Of a stretch of DNA of 64,000 nt, positions 1 through 8,094 are shown one piece after another. The notes below the pieces were generated by a model that did not search any database, was not told where the DNA came from, and saw only the letters and a program-made list of their open reading frames with translations. The stretch is from the NCBI GenBank assembly GCA_900545665.1, contig UQZU01000002.1, positions 1-64,000 of the forward strand, read 5' to 3'. Origin of the DNA: an uncultured Collinsella sp. GTDB lineage: Bacteria; Actinomycetota; Coriobacteriia; Coriobacteriales; Coriobacteriaceae. The translations under genes were made by a program, and so were the position numbers. The stretch's first letter is position 1. Each line of letters begins with the position of its first letter.

Positions 1-15
1 ACGCGCATAAAGAAA

Positions 16-49
16 GCCTCCCATTTCTCATGTCCAAGAAATGGGAGGC
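16..49. repeat. Hairpin at the left edge of the window
   Basis: A perfect 13-bp inverted repeat (16-28 with 37-49) with a short loop. No T-run follows on the plus strand. On the minus strand it is followed by a T-rich stretch, so it could terminate minus-strand transcription, but no minus-strand gene lies immediately to its right. Its function is undecided. Confidence 0.5.
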
Positions 50-103
50 AGTTCATACCCGCGGCAGGGCTTTTCTGTCCTCCTCCCCGCAACTCATCCC
101 GAG

Positions 104-152
104 GTAGTCATTGGGGACGTTCTTAAACGACTAGTCATTGGGGACAGTCTTG
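104..152. repeat. TAGTCATTGGGGAC repeat, tandem half-units
   Basis: Two direct copies of TAGTCATTGGGGAC (near 105 and 132) flank TTCTTAAACGAC. The same motif returns in inverted form at 4766-4836 and 17666-17724, so it is an interspersed intergenic repeat. The GGGAC(A/G) core resembles REP-like sequences that accompany IS200-like (RAYT) transposases in other bacteria. That link is inference, and no transposase gene is present in the window. Confidence 0.6.
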
Positions 153-238
153 GTGCGCTCTGTTCGTCTTCCCGTTCGTTTTTTGCTCGGTGGGTATACT
201 TTCTTTCGCATTAAACGCCGGACTGAGGAGGTATCCAA

Positions 239-1270
239 ATGCCGGATAACGGGTCAATACAAAAAAGAGACGCGCACGAGATGGCTCATGGGCGTCCTGT
301 CCAGATAACCGAGCACACGACGGTAACAGAGCTGCAGCCCAGCCTGTCCGATGTCGTGTGCGCAAACAAAAAGCTGCAGATTGGCTTTATCGTTGCGCTC
401 GTGGTACTGGCGCTGTTGTCAGGCTTTGTAGCTCGTCCGCATTTTGCCGATACCAAGACCTGGGACTCCACCATCGAGGTCATCGATCAAAAGAAAGGCA
501 ATGTTTTGGCGCTCACGACCTCGTGCGTCGCCCTATCTGCGGGTATCACTGCGCTGCCGGGTGATACGGGAACGCCGGTTGCCGAGCAGCTCGCGCAGCT
601 TTCAGGCAACCTTGGTATCGTGCTTGCCGTGCTCTACCTCGAGAAATACCTGCTAACCATTTTGTGGTCGGTTGGCTTGGGCATCTTAATCCCGTTTGCG
701 TTGGTGCTCTTTGCGGTGTCGCTCGGCATTCACGGGCGCTGGAGTACGAGCGCCGTCCTGCGCCGTGTGGCGACACGCGTGCTGGTGGTTGCCGTGATCG
801 GCATGGCGCTCGTACCCGCGAGCGTATGGGTGTCGCAGAAGGTCGATGAAACGTATCGCGTAAGTATTGAGCAAGCTGAGCAAAAGGCTGCGGACGCTGC
901 GGATGTGGCCGACACCACGGACAAGTCAGCCGAGACCAGCTCAAAATCGAACAAGAAAAAATCCGAGGCCAAGGAGTCCAAAAACGTGCTCGAGCAGTTG
1001 ACTGACGGGGCCTCGAGCCTTATTACGTCGGTGACCAGCGGCGCCAAGCAGATGACCGATGAGATCGTGCATCAGGTGACCGATCTGATCGAAGGCGTCA
1101 TCGTGATGATCGTGACCTCGTGCGTTATCCCGCTGCTGGTGCTCGTGGCGTTCCTGTGGCTGGGACACGTACTGCTGGGGATTGATATTTCCGGCCCGGC
1201 GAACTATTTGACGGGCCGCTTTCTGAGTGCTCCGTCCAAGCACGCCAAAAAGGGTGGGCAGTCCGAGTAG
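239..1270 (+). CDS. Multi-pass membrane protein of unknown function
   Basis: A 343-aa protein I do not recognise. It has a hydrophilic N-terminus (about 1-45), a membrane segment near 46-64, two closely spaced segments near 125-165, another near 177-199 and a last one near 284-312. Between the last two lies a charged Ala/Lys/Ser-rich stretch (about 210-250, many K and E) that may form a coiled coil. The ATG at 239 is preceded at good distance by GAGGAGG. The gene stands alone between a repeat and a strong terminator. No catalytic motif is visible, so only an integral membrane location is claimed. Confidence 0.75.
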   Translation: MPDNGSIQKRDAHEMAHGRPVQITEHTTVTELQPSLSDVVCANKKLQIGFIVALVVLALLSGFVARPHFADTKTWDSTIEVIDQKKGNVLALTTSCVALSAGITALPGDTGTPVAEQLAQLSGNLGIVLAVLYLEKYLLTILWSVGLGILIPFALVLFAVSLGIHGRWSTSAVLRRVATRVLVVAVIGMALVPASVWVSQKVDETYRVSIEQAEQKAADAADVADTTDKSAETSSKSNKKKSEAKESKNVLEQLTDGASSLITSVTSGAKQMTDEIVHQVTDLIEGVIVMIVTSCVIPLLVLVAFLWLGHVLLGIDISGPANYLTGRFLSAPSKHAKKGGQSE

Positions 1271-1304
1271 CTAAAACAGCTGTATATACCGGGGAATACC
1301 GCCG

Positions 1305-1340
1305 AAGGGCGGCCGAGACACGTTCTTGGCCGCCCTTTTG
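1305..1340 (+). terminator. Rho-independent terminator
   Basis: A GC-rich stem (AAGGGCGGCC pairing with GGCCGCCCTT) followed by TTTTGTTTGTT lies 35 nt after the stop codon of the membrane protein gene. Confidence 0.85.
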
Positions 1341-1398
1341 TTTGTTAAACACATGGTCGCTACGTCCGCGCCCGGCTCAAACGGTCAGCAATCATCCG

Positions 1399-1483
1399 TG
1401 AACGATATTTGTTCAAAAAAGAACAAAGATAAACAAATAGTTGTTGCAGTTACTGTTCGAATGTGTTCAAATAAACATGAACA
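1399..1483 (+). promoter_or_regulatory. Operator cluster upstream of lacA
   Basis: The AT-rich 170 bp before lacA holds several inverted repeats built on GTTC/GAAC: TGAAC-n7-GTTCA at 1399-1415, GTTC-n6-GAAC at 1411-1424 and TGTTCA-n8-TGAACA at 1464-1483. Clustered AT-rich repeats of this kind suit a DeoR/LacR-type repressor, and a DeoR-family gene lies at 10491-11294. Which protein binds is inference. Confidence 0.55.
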
Positions 1484-1577
1484 GTGAAGAACCGCACATT
1501 CAGATGCCCGGACCTGAACGCGATTCAACACTTCCAAACAGAAACTACGCACCTGCGTATCTCTCAAGGAGGATGTC

Positions 1578-2006
1578 ATGAGGGTTGTAATCGCTTCCGA
1601 TGCCGACGGTATGTCGATGAAGGAGTCCATCAAGGAGATGCTCATCGCCGACGGTCACGAGGTCGTCGACTATTCCGAGACCCCTGCCGCGGACTTTGTC
1701 GATTCCGCGACCGCCGTTGCCAAGGACCTGCTGGAGCACAAGGATTCCCAGGGCTTCGCATTCGATAAGTACGGCGTCGGCTCCTATATGGCCGCCGTCA
1801 AGATTAAGGGTATGGTCGTCGCCAACATTTCCGACGAGCGTTCCGCTTACATGACCCGCGAGCACAACGGCTCGCGCATGGTCACCATGGGCCCGGGCGT
1901 TGTGGGCACCGAGGTCGCTAAGAAGATCGCCCGTGAGTTCCTGCGTGCCCAGTACGCCGGCGGCCGTCACCAGATCCGTGTCGACATGCTCAACAAGATG
2001 GCCTAA
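1578..2006 (+). CDS. lacA: Galactose-6-phosphate isomerase subunit LacA
   Basis: A 142-aa protein of the RpiB/LacA/LacB family, close to the usual LacA length of about 141 aa. With LacB it isomerises galactose-6-phosphate to tagatose-6-phosphate in the cytoplasm, the first step of the tagatose-6-phosphate pathway. It begins with the RpiB-like MRVVIASDADG motif and carries the LacA-type SDERSAYMTREHNGSRM stretch. As in other LacA proteins it lacks the cysteine of the RpiB/LacB active site, so catalysis is expected only in the LacAB complex. Start chosen at 1578 behind AAGGAGG. It heads the lacA-lacB-epimerase-lacC operon with short gaps. Confidence 0.92.
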   Translation: MRVVIASDADGMSMKESIKEMLIADGHEVVDYSETPAADFVDSATAVAKDLLEHKDSQGFAFDKYGVGSYMAAVKIKGMVVANISDERSAYMTREHNGSRMVTMGPGVVGTEVAKKIAREFLRAQYAGGRHQIRVDMLNKMA

Positions 2007-2069
2007 CGAGAGCCACCGAGAACTCGAACTTCTACCTCAACTTGTGAATTCAGACGAAAGGACGTTCTG

Positions 2070-2594
2070 ATGAAGAAGACCATCGCAATCGGTTGCGACC
2101 ATATCGTTACGGACGAGAAGATCTATCTGGCCGACCGCCTGGAGCAGGCTGGCTACAAGGTGCTCGACTGCGGCACCTACAGCCACACCCGTACGCACTA
2201 TCCCATCTACGGTAAGGCCGTGGGCGAGGCTGTTGCCAGCGGCAAGGCCGACTTTGGCGTGGCCCTGTGCGGCACCGGCATCGGCATCACCAACGCCGTC
2301 AACAAGGTTCCCGGCGCCCGCTGCGCCCTGGTTCGCGACATGACCTCTGCCCTGTATGCCCGTCGCGAGCTCAACGCCAACATCGTGGGCTTTGGCGGCA
2401 AGATTACTGGCGAGTTCCTGATGGCCGACATCATGCTTGCCTTCCTGGAGGAGCCCTACGAGAAGACCCCCGAGCACGATGCCCTGATCGCCAAGATCGA
2501 TGCCTGCAACAAGGCCGACGCCGAGGCTCAGGCCGACCCGCACTTCTTTGACGAGTTCCTGGAGAAGTGGGACCGCGGCGAGTACCACGATTAG
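2070..2594 (+). CDS. lacB: Galactose-6-phosphate isomerase subunit LacB
   Basis: A 174-aa protein (LacB is usually about 171 aa) and partner of LacA. It shows the RpiB-type substrate and catalytic signature: IGCDH at the N-terminus, the cysteine in [11 protein letters not shown] (the likely catalytic Cys of RpiB relatives), and PGARCALV. The first 145 residues form the Rossmann-like isomerase domain. The C-terminal tail is charged, ending [14 protein letters not shown], as in other LacB proteins. The ATG at 2070 follows CGAAAGGACG. It lies 63 nt after lacA. Confidence 0.92.
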   Translation: MKKTIAIGCDHIVTDEKIYLADRLEQAGYKVLDCGTYSHTRTHYPIYGKAVGEAVASGKADFGVALCGTGIGITNAVNKVPGARCALVRDMTSALYARRELNANIVGFGGKITGEFLMADIMLAFLEEPYEKTPEHDALIAKIDACNKADAEAQADPHFFDEFLEKWDRGEYHD

Positions 2595-2713
2595 CGGGTA
2601 TCCGGCGTAATTAACTAGTCCGTTGACGGCTCGCGTTTCTGTGATGGGGCGCGGGCCGGTTTGCTATCAGCCCTATTGACTTGGTGGGCTGTCGTAAGAA
2701 AGGGAAGGCTCCT

Positions 2714-3595
2714 ATGGAGTTTGTTCTTGATAACGGTTCTATCCGCGTAGCACTGAGCACGGCGGGCGGGTCGTTCACTTCTATTGCGGCCAACGGCCGT
2801 GAGTACCTGTGGCAGGGTGATCCGGCGGTCTGGTCGGGGCAGGCACCCATTTGTTTCCCGATCTGCGGTGGCCTTCGTGACGGTCACGCAACGACCATGG
2901 GCGGCCGCGAGGTAAAGCTCGCCCGCCACGGCTTTGCGCGCAAACAGGAGTGGAAGCTCGAGGAACAGAGCGACAACATGGTTGCGCTGAGCCTAAGCTC
3001 TACCGACCATGCCGAGTTGCTCGAGCAGTACCCGTATCCGTTTAAGATCGTTGCTCGCTACACGATCGATTCGGAAAAGGTGGCCGTGTCGTACGAGGTG
3101 ACCAATGAGGGCACCGAGGACATGCCGTTCTTTGTGGGCGGTCACCCCGGCTTTAAGTGCCCGCTCGACGAGGGCGAGTCCTATGACGATTATGAGCTTC
3201 GTTTTGAGCAGCGTGAGGCCACCGAGCTCTGTACTGCCGTTCCCTCGACGGGCCTGATTGATGTTGAGCATCGCAGCAAGAACCCGATGGTTGGCCATGA
3301 CCTGCCGCTGACCCACGAACTCTTTGACTTCGCGGAGACCATCTTCGACATGCTCGAGAGCCGCGTGGTTACGCTGACCAAGAAAACCGAGGACAAGGGC
3401 GTGCGCCTGACGTTCCCCGATATGCCGTACCTGATTGTGTGGAGCAAGCCCGAGGGCGACTTTGTGGCTGTTGAACCGTGGGGCGGTCTGTCCACCTGCT
3501 CCGACGAGGACGATATTCTGGAGCACAAGCGCGGCTGCCTGGTGGCCAAGCCGGGGGAGACCGTCACCCGCGGCTTTGAGATCGAGATCCTTTAA
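2714..3595 (+). CDS. Aldose 1-epimerase family protein (LacX-like)
   Basis: A 293-aa protein of the galactose mutarotase superfamily, closest in type to the LacX/YeaD-like branch found in lac operons of Gram-positive bacteria. Visible features are QAPICFPICG near residue 40, ARHGFAR near 65, the glycine/histidine motif GGHPGFKCPL near 130 and the C-terminal VAVEPWGGLS. It probably interconverts anomers of a hexose or hexose phosphate; the exact substrate of LacX is not firmly established. An in-frame start at 2681 exists, but the ATG at 2714 sits behind GAAAGGGAAGG and is preferred. It is the third gene of the lac operon. Confidence 0.85.
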   Translation: MEFVLDNGSIRVALSTAGGSFTSIAANGREYLWQGDPAVWSGQAPICFPICGGLRDGHATTMGGREVKLARHGFARKQEWKLEEQSDNMVALSLSSTDHAELLEQYPYPFKIVARYTIDSEKVAVSYEVTNEGTEDMPFFVGGHPGFKCPLDEGESYDDYELRFEQREATELCTAVPSTGLIDVEHRSKNPMVGHDLPLTHELFDFAETIFDMLESRVVTLTKKTEDKGVRLTFPDMPYLIVWSKPEGDFVAVEPWGGLSTCSDEDDILEHKRGCLVAKPGETVTRGFEIEIL

Positions 3596-3648
3596 CGAGC
3601 TATCGTATGTTTGGGGTGGGTCATGCCGCCCCGGAACAGGAGTTCAAT

Positions 3649-4584
3649 ATGATTCTGACTGTTACCATGAACCCGTCGATTGATACGCGCTATCAGCTCG
3701 ACAAGCTGATCATCGACGACGTGAACCGCGTGACGCCCGAAAAGACTGCTGGCGGTAAGGGCCTCAACGTGAGCCGTGTGCTGCTGCAGCTGGGCGACGA
3801 CGTGCTCGCGACTGGCCTGCTCGGCGGCCACATGGGTGCCTATATGGCCGAGCTTATGGATGCCGACGGCGTCAAGAACGACTTTGTGCCCATCGCCGGT
3901 GAGACGCGCATTTGCCTGAATATTCTGCACGAGGGCAATCAGACCGAGCTGCTGGAGAGCGGCCCGCAGATCGCCCCGGCCGAGCTCGAGGCCTTTACGG
4001 CCAAGTTCGCCGAGCTTGCAGCGAAGGCGGACGTTGTGACGCTTTCGGGCTCGCTGCCGCGCGGCGTCGATGCCGGCTACTATGCCGAGCTCGTCAAGAT
4101 CGCCGAGAAGGCGGGCGCCAAGGTGCTGCTCGACACCTCGGGTGCATCGCTGGAGGCCGCGCTGGAGTCCGACGCTAAGCCCGAGCTCGTAAAGCCCAAC
4201 CTGACCGAGATTAACGGCCTGCTGGGTACGTCCTTTACGACCGATGATGTCGATGCCCTGCGCGAGGCGCTTGCCGCCGATGACCGCTTTGCCGGTATTC
4301 CCTGGGTTGTCGTTTCGATGGGCGCTGCCGGTTCGGTGGGCTTCCATGAGGGTCGTGCGTTCCGCGCCAAGACGCCCGCGATTGCGGCTGTGAACGCGAC
4401 GGGTTCCGGCGACTCGACCATCGCCGGCTTTGCGCATGCGATTGCTGCTGATGCCGACGACGTCACGGTGCTCAAGACCGCCAATACCTGCGGCAAGCTT
4501 AACGCCATGGATCCCAAGACCGGCCACCTGGTCATGGACCGCTGGGACGAGGTCTACAACAGCGTTGTCGTGACTGAACTGTAG
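3649..4584 (+). CDS. lacC: Tagatose-6-phosphate kinase / 1-phosphofructokinase family (LacC)
   Basis: A 311-aa PfkB-family sugar kinase. The N-terminal substrate motif AGGKGLNVSRVL and the C-terminal anion-hole/catalytic-base motif NATGSGDS are both present, with KPNLTEI in between. By operon context it phosphorylates tagatose-6-phosphate to tagatose-1,6-bisphosphate. Sequence alone does not separate LacC from 1-phosphofructokinase (FruK), so the substrate rests on its position behind lacAB. The ATG at 3649 follows CAGGAG; an upstream in-frame ATG at 3607 lacks such a site. A GC-rich hairpin begins 2 nt after the stop. Confidence 0.88.
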   Translation: MILTVTMNPSIDTRYQLDKLIIDDVNRVTPEKTAGGKGLNVSRVLLQLGDDVLATGLLGGHMGAYMAELMDADGVKNDFVPIAGETRICLNILHEGNQTELLESGPQIAPAELEAFTAKFAELAAKADVVTLSGSLPRGVDAGYYAELVKIAEKAGAKVLLDTSGASLEAALESDAKPELVKPNLTEINGLLGTSFTTDDVDALREALAADDRFAGIPWVVVSMGAAGSVGFHEGRAFRAKTPAIAAVNATGSGDSTIAGFAHAIAADADDVTVLKTANTCGKLNAMDPKTGHLVMDRWDEVYNSVVVTEL

Positions 4585-4585
4585 G

Positions 4586-4613
4586 GTTACGCGGTTTTAC
4601 CAAACCGCGTAAC
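4586..4613 (+). repeat. Small hairpin of the composite repeat, copy 1
   Basis: A perfect 12-bp stem (GTTACGCGGTTT pairing with AAACCGCGTAAC, loop TACC) starts right after the lacC stop. Copy 2 (17961-17988, reverse orientation) has the same loop but a GTTACGGCGTTT stem, so both arms changed together. It may act as a terminator, though no T-run follows. Confidence 0.7.
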
Positions 4614-4617
4614 GGCG

Positions 4618-4735
4618 CGACGCTGCAAACGCCCCTAAGCGGCAATCTGACGTTCAATCGTCGGGCATGACCAAAAGGTCAATGCCCTCCTCTTTCACGT
4701 CACCTTGCTCGCTTAGGGGCGTTTTCGCTGTCGTT
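4618..4735 (+). repeat. Large bipartite hairpin with CCCCTAAGCG arms, copy 1
   Basis: Outer arms AAACGCCCCTAAGCG and CGCTTAGGGGCGTTT enclose two unlike but conserved half-loops (about 4640-4663 and 4686-4709) and a small inner hairpin, GCATGACC-AAAA-GGTCAATGC. Copy 2 at 17799-17912 is reversed, has the same arms and half-loops but an entirely different inner hairpin. Confidence 0.75.
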
Positions 4736-4765
4736 GCCAAGACACCGGCGTTGCCTTGGTCGCAA

Positions 4766-4836
4766 GTAGTCATTGGGGACGCTCTTTAATGACTAGTCGT
4801 TTAAGAACGCCCCTTAAGAATGACCCCAATGACTAC
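4766..4836. repeat. TAGTCATTGGGGAC inverted repeat, copy 2
   Basis: GTAGTCATTGGGG at 4766 is matched by CCCCAATGACTAC ending at 4836, with a second inner inverted pair around GACTAGTC. It is the same unit as at 17666-17724. Confidence 0.7.
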
Positions 4837-4844
4837 ACTCAAAA

Positions 4845-4880
4845 ACGGCGCCCGTCGGCGATGTTGCCGGCGGGCGCCGT
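4845..4880 (-). terminator. Terminator of the galKT operon
   Basis: Perfect 10-bp arms (ACGGCGCCCG with CGGGCGCCGT) followed, on the minus strand, by TTTTTGAG. It lies 51 nt downstream of the galT stop. Confidence 0.85.
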
Positions 4881-4931
4881 TGTCGTGTGGGCGGTTATGT
4901 CGTGGCCGCTGATGAGGCTCGAACCTGTATG

Positions 4932-6560
4932 CTACAGTGAGTCGATAAAGCGCTGTTGGGCGGCGCGGCCGGCTTCGTCCCACTTAAAGACGCCGGCGTT
5001 GTCGAGCACGTGGCCAAACACCACGCCGACCTCCTCGTGCAGGATATCGATGGCGTTGTCGGCCGTAAGCTCGTCGGCGCGGCGAGCAAAGACGTCCTCG
5101 GCCCACGCGGCATGGCTGCGGCAAAGGTCGTCGCCCTCGAGCGCGCCAGCAAGGTCGTAGCTGGCATCGGCCTTGGCCGCCAGCAAGTGCTCGCGGACAG
5201 CGCCGAGCTCGGGAACCAAGCGCGGCGGCAAAATGGCCAGGCCCATGACCTCGATCAGGCCGATGTTCTCCTTTTTGATGTGGTGGTACTCGGCATGCGG
5301 GTGGAATACGCCCAGCGGATGCTCGTCGGTCGTGATGTTGCAGCGAAGCGCCAGGTAGGCCTCGTAAATCTCGCCGCCGGCATTGCCGCGGGAGTCGACG
5401 CGGCGGATGACGGGCGTCACGGTGTTGTGCGCCACGCCGTCGGCTGTGTGCGCGATGACGCCCACCGACTCATCGGTCCACTCGCGCCAGGCGAGGATAA
5501 TCTTCTCGGCGGCGTCGAGCAGCTGGGCGCGGTCGTGCGAGCGCAGTCGCAGCACCGAAAGCGGCCACTGCAACACGGTACCGCTGACCTGGTCAAAGCC
5601 GGGCACGCTAAACTGCGAGACCTCGGCGGCATGCATCATGGGGAACTCGTGCGCGCCGCCCTGGAAGTGGTCGTGCGACAGAATCGAGCCGCCCACGATG
5701 GGCAGGTCGGCGTTGGAGCCAATAAAGTAATGCGGGAACAGGTCCACAAAGTCGAGCAGGCAGGTCAGACCCTTGCGGTCGACGTGCATCGGACGATGCT
5801 CAGAGCTCATGGCAATGCAGTGCTCGTTAAAGTACGCGTACGGGCTGTACTGGAAGCCCCAGCGCTCGCCGTCGAGCTTAATGGGGATAACGCGCAGATT
5901 CTGGCGGGCGGGATGGGCGCCGCCGTCGGCTGCAGCGGAGCGTCCGGGATAGCCTTCGTTTTCGATGCAGAGCTGGCAGGCGGGATACTTCTCGCCCGTG
6001 TTTTTGGCGGCGCCGGCCGCGGCAATATCGCGCGGGTCCTTTTCGGGCTTTGACAGGTTGATGGTAATCTCGAGGTCGCCCCAGTTGGTGGGGGTGCTCC
6101 ATTTGATGTTGCGCGCGATGGCGGCACGGCGCACGTAGCCGGCGTCGCAGCACAGACCGTAGAACCAGTCGGTCGCGGCGCGGGGCTCGTTGACGCCCAT
6201 GCGTCCGTTGAACTCCTCGTTTACAACCGAAGGCCTTGGCATGAGCGCGCCCATGATGCGCATGGCGATGCGGTCGCGGCCCGATGCCGTGTCCTCGGCG
6301 GCGCCGTTGGCAACAGCCGCCTCGGCAAGCGCGGCAAGTGTGCCTTCAAGGTCAAAGTTGGGCAGGGTGTCGGGGTGCAAGAGCGAGAGTTTTTCGACCT
6401 GGAGCGCCCAGGCCATGTCGAGCGCCGGGCCCGTAGCACCGATGCACTCGAGAATGGTGTTATACGCCCAGATGCGATCGTCCTGGCCGATCATCGATCG
6501 GTGGATAGCGTACTCGATCAGGTTCTGCGCGGCCTCGCGCACGTCAGTCATTACATCCAT
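4932..6560 (-). CDS. galT: UDP-glucose-hexose-1-phosphate uridylyltransferase (GalT type 2)
   Basis: A 542-aa protein, the length of the Gram-positive type-2 GalT rather than the roughly 350-aa E. coli type. It exchanges UMP between UDP-glucose and galactose-1-phosphate in the Leloir pathway. Visible motifs include VNEEFNG, GLTCLLDFVDLFPHYFIGSNADLPIVGGSILSH region residues and the HDHFQGG histidine motif near residue 300. The ATG at 6560 overlaps the end of galK by 10 nt and has AAGGGGG ten bases upstream; the alternative ATG at 6551 is too far from it. Translational coupling to galK is therefore likely. No galE is present in the window. Confidence 0.95.
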   Translation of the reverse strand: MDVMTDVREAAQNLIEYAIHRSMIGQDDRIWAYNTILECIGATGPALDMAWALQVEKLSLLHPDTLPNFDLEGTLAALAEAAVANGAAEDTASGRDRIAMRIMGALMPRPSVVNEEFNGRMGVNEPRAATDWFYGLCCDAGYVRRAAIARNIKWSTPTNWGDLEITINLSKPEKDPRDIAAAGAAKNTGEKYPACQLCIENEGYPGRSAAADGGAHPARQNLRVIPIKLDGERWGFQYSPYAYFNEHCIAMSSEHRPMHVDRKGLTCLLDFVDLFPHYFIGSNADLPIVGGSILSHDHFQGGAHEFPMMHAAEVSQFSVPGFDQVSGTVLQWPLSVLRLRSHDRAQLLDAAEKIILAWREWTDESVGVIAHTADGVAHNTVTPVIRRVDSRGNAGGEIYEAYLALRCNITTDEHPLGVFHPHAEYHHIKKENIGLIEVMGLAILPPRLVPELGAVREHLLAAKADASYDLAGALEGDDLCRSHAAWAEDVFARRADELTADNAIDILHEEVGVVFGHVLDNAGVFKWDEAGRAAQQRFIDSL

Positions 6561-7756
6561 GCCGCGTAAGCCCCCTTGTCAGAAATTGCGTAGTGGCGGG
6601 CAGAGCCCTCGCCCAGCCAGCCGTTCATCTTGGTGATAAAGGTGTCGACCAGGTCGAGCGGCACGAAGGCCTGGATGGTGCCACCAAAGCCGCCACCGTG
6701 GATACGGACGGCGCCACGGCCATCGAGCACGTGCTCGGCCAGTGCCAGGGCATACATCGAGGGCTGCTCGGAGCCCAGCTTGGCAACGACATTCTGTAGG
6801 TACATGGCAGAGCTGGCGCCGGACTCGCGCGTCAGGACCAGGAACTGATCGATGTCGCCGGCGTTCAGGGCAGCCCAGCGCTTATCGACCAGGCCGTTTT
6901 CGTACCAGTAGTGAACGGCGCGCAGGCAGGCGCGATCGCCCAGCTTGGCGCGCAGCTCGGGGAGCTTGGCGTCAAAGTCCGCCACGTTTACCTCGCACAG
7001 GCGTGCCTTGCCAAACTCGGCAGCGACGTCCTGCATCTCGCGCGGAACGGCGGCGTAGTCGTCGGTAGCTGCCACATGGTCGGCGCCAACCTTAACGAGC
7101 ACGAGCGCATAACCGTGATCCTCAAAATTGAGCTCGAGCTTCTGGGTTTTAGGCTGAGCCTGGTCCTCAAAGTCCATGTAGGCAAGGCCGCCCAGGCACA
7201 CAGCGGCCTGGTCCATCAGACCGCAGGGCTTGCCGTAATAGTTGTTCTCGGTGCGCTGGCTCATCTGGGCGAGCGCGACGGGCTCGATGGCGGGTGCTCC
7301 CCAGAGCGTCTCCATGGCGCGACCGTATGCCGCCTCGACAGCAGCGGAGCTGGAAAGGCCGCCGCCCGAGGGGACAGAGCAGGTGAAGGCGAAGTCGAAG
7401 CCCTGGGGCTCAACGCCCAGAGCAGCGATTTCGTGGGCCATGCCGCGGACGAGGCTCGCGGACGTGCCCTTCTCGGACTCCTGAACGTCTAGCGTGTCGA
7501 GCGCGATTTCAAACGTGGGATAGCCCTCGTCGGCTACGCGAACCTTGTTGGAATCGGTTGCCACGGCGATGCCGTCGACGGCGACATCGAGCGAGCCGGC
7601 GATAACGTGGCCGCCCTCGTGGTCGGTGTGGTTGCCACTGATCTCGGAACGGCCGGGCGCGTGCACATAGAGCACCTGGCGGTCGCCGATGGGGCCAAAC
7701 TCCTCCTCAAACAGTTTGGTGAGCGTGGCGAATGTCTTTTCGTCGGGGGTGGTCAT
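6551..7756 (-). CDS. galK: Galactokinase
   Basis: A 401-aa GHMP kinase that phosphorylates galactose to galactose-1-phosphate with ATP. The galactokinase signature region GRSEISGNHTDHEGG (about residues 40-54) and the ATP-binding glycine loop SVPSGGGLSSSAAVE (about 130-145) are clear, as is the C-terminal GGGFGGT motif. The ATG at 7756 is preceded by AAGGAAAGGA; the longer in-frame start at 7843 would run through operator sites and is rejected. It is the first gene of galKT, transcribed divergently from the LacI-family gene at 8095. Confidence 0.95.
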   Translation of the reverse strand: MTTPDEKTFATLTKLFEEEFGPIGDRQVLYVHAPGRSEISGNHTDHEGGHVIAGSLDVAVDGIAVATDSNKVRVADEGYPTFEIALDTLDVQESEKGTSASLVRGMAHEIAALGVEPQGFDFAFTCSVPSGGGLSSSAAVEAAYGRAMETLWGAPAIEPVALAQMSQRTENNYYGKPCGLMDQAAVCLGGLAYMDFEDQAQPKTQKLELNFEDHGYALVLVKVGADHVAATDDYAAVPREMQDVAAEFGKARLCEVNVADFDAKLPELRAKLGDRACLRAVHYWYENGLVDKRWAALNAGDIDQFLVLTRESGASSAMYLQNVVAKLGSEQPSMYALALAEHVLDGRGAVRIHGGGFGGTIQAFVPLDLVDTFITKMNGWLGEGSARHYAISDKGAYAAWM

Positions 7757-7801
7757 GGGAGTCCTTTCCTTGGCGCGCACGGGTGGGTTTTGCGTCGTTA
7801 T

Positions 7802-8001
7802 GAGTACGTTAACAACTTGAAGCGGCATGAACCAAGTGTTCACAATACCGCACGTTACGGGCTATGTTAACGTACTCATAACACATCGCTTGTCACTTTT
7901 TGAGAATCTGGTAATCGGTAGAAATACAGCCGTGAACGGTACTGTCGTATGGACTTATAAAGCAGAAGAGATGCAGGTCGAAAAAGTAGAGTACGTTAAC
8001 A
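7802..8001. promoter_or_regulatory. Three identical 13-bp operator sites between galK and galR
   Basis: GAGTACGTTAACA occurs exactly at 7802-7814 (+), inverted at 7865-7877 and again at 7989-8001 (+). No other copy was noticed in the window. The sites occupy the shared promoter region of galKT and the LacI-family gene. They probably bind that regulator, which suggests repression of galKT plus autoregulation, possibly with looping between sites. Confidence 0.75.
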
Positions 8002-8094
8002 TGCGTCCGACGATAGCGGGCCTCGGCGCGGGATGTATTTCTGCCCGGGCCGGCATTCACGCTATTCAGATTTCGCAAGGGTGAAGGTGATCCT

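Noticed and set aside
4956..6053. Long open frames antisense to galT, the ABC exporters, pflB and other GC-rich genes
   Set aside because: They are shadows caused by GC-rich codon bias; the opposite strand carries clear conserved enzymes with proper start sites.
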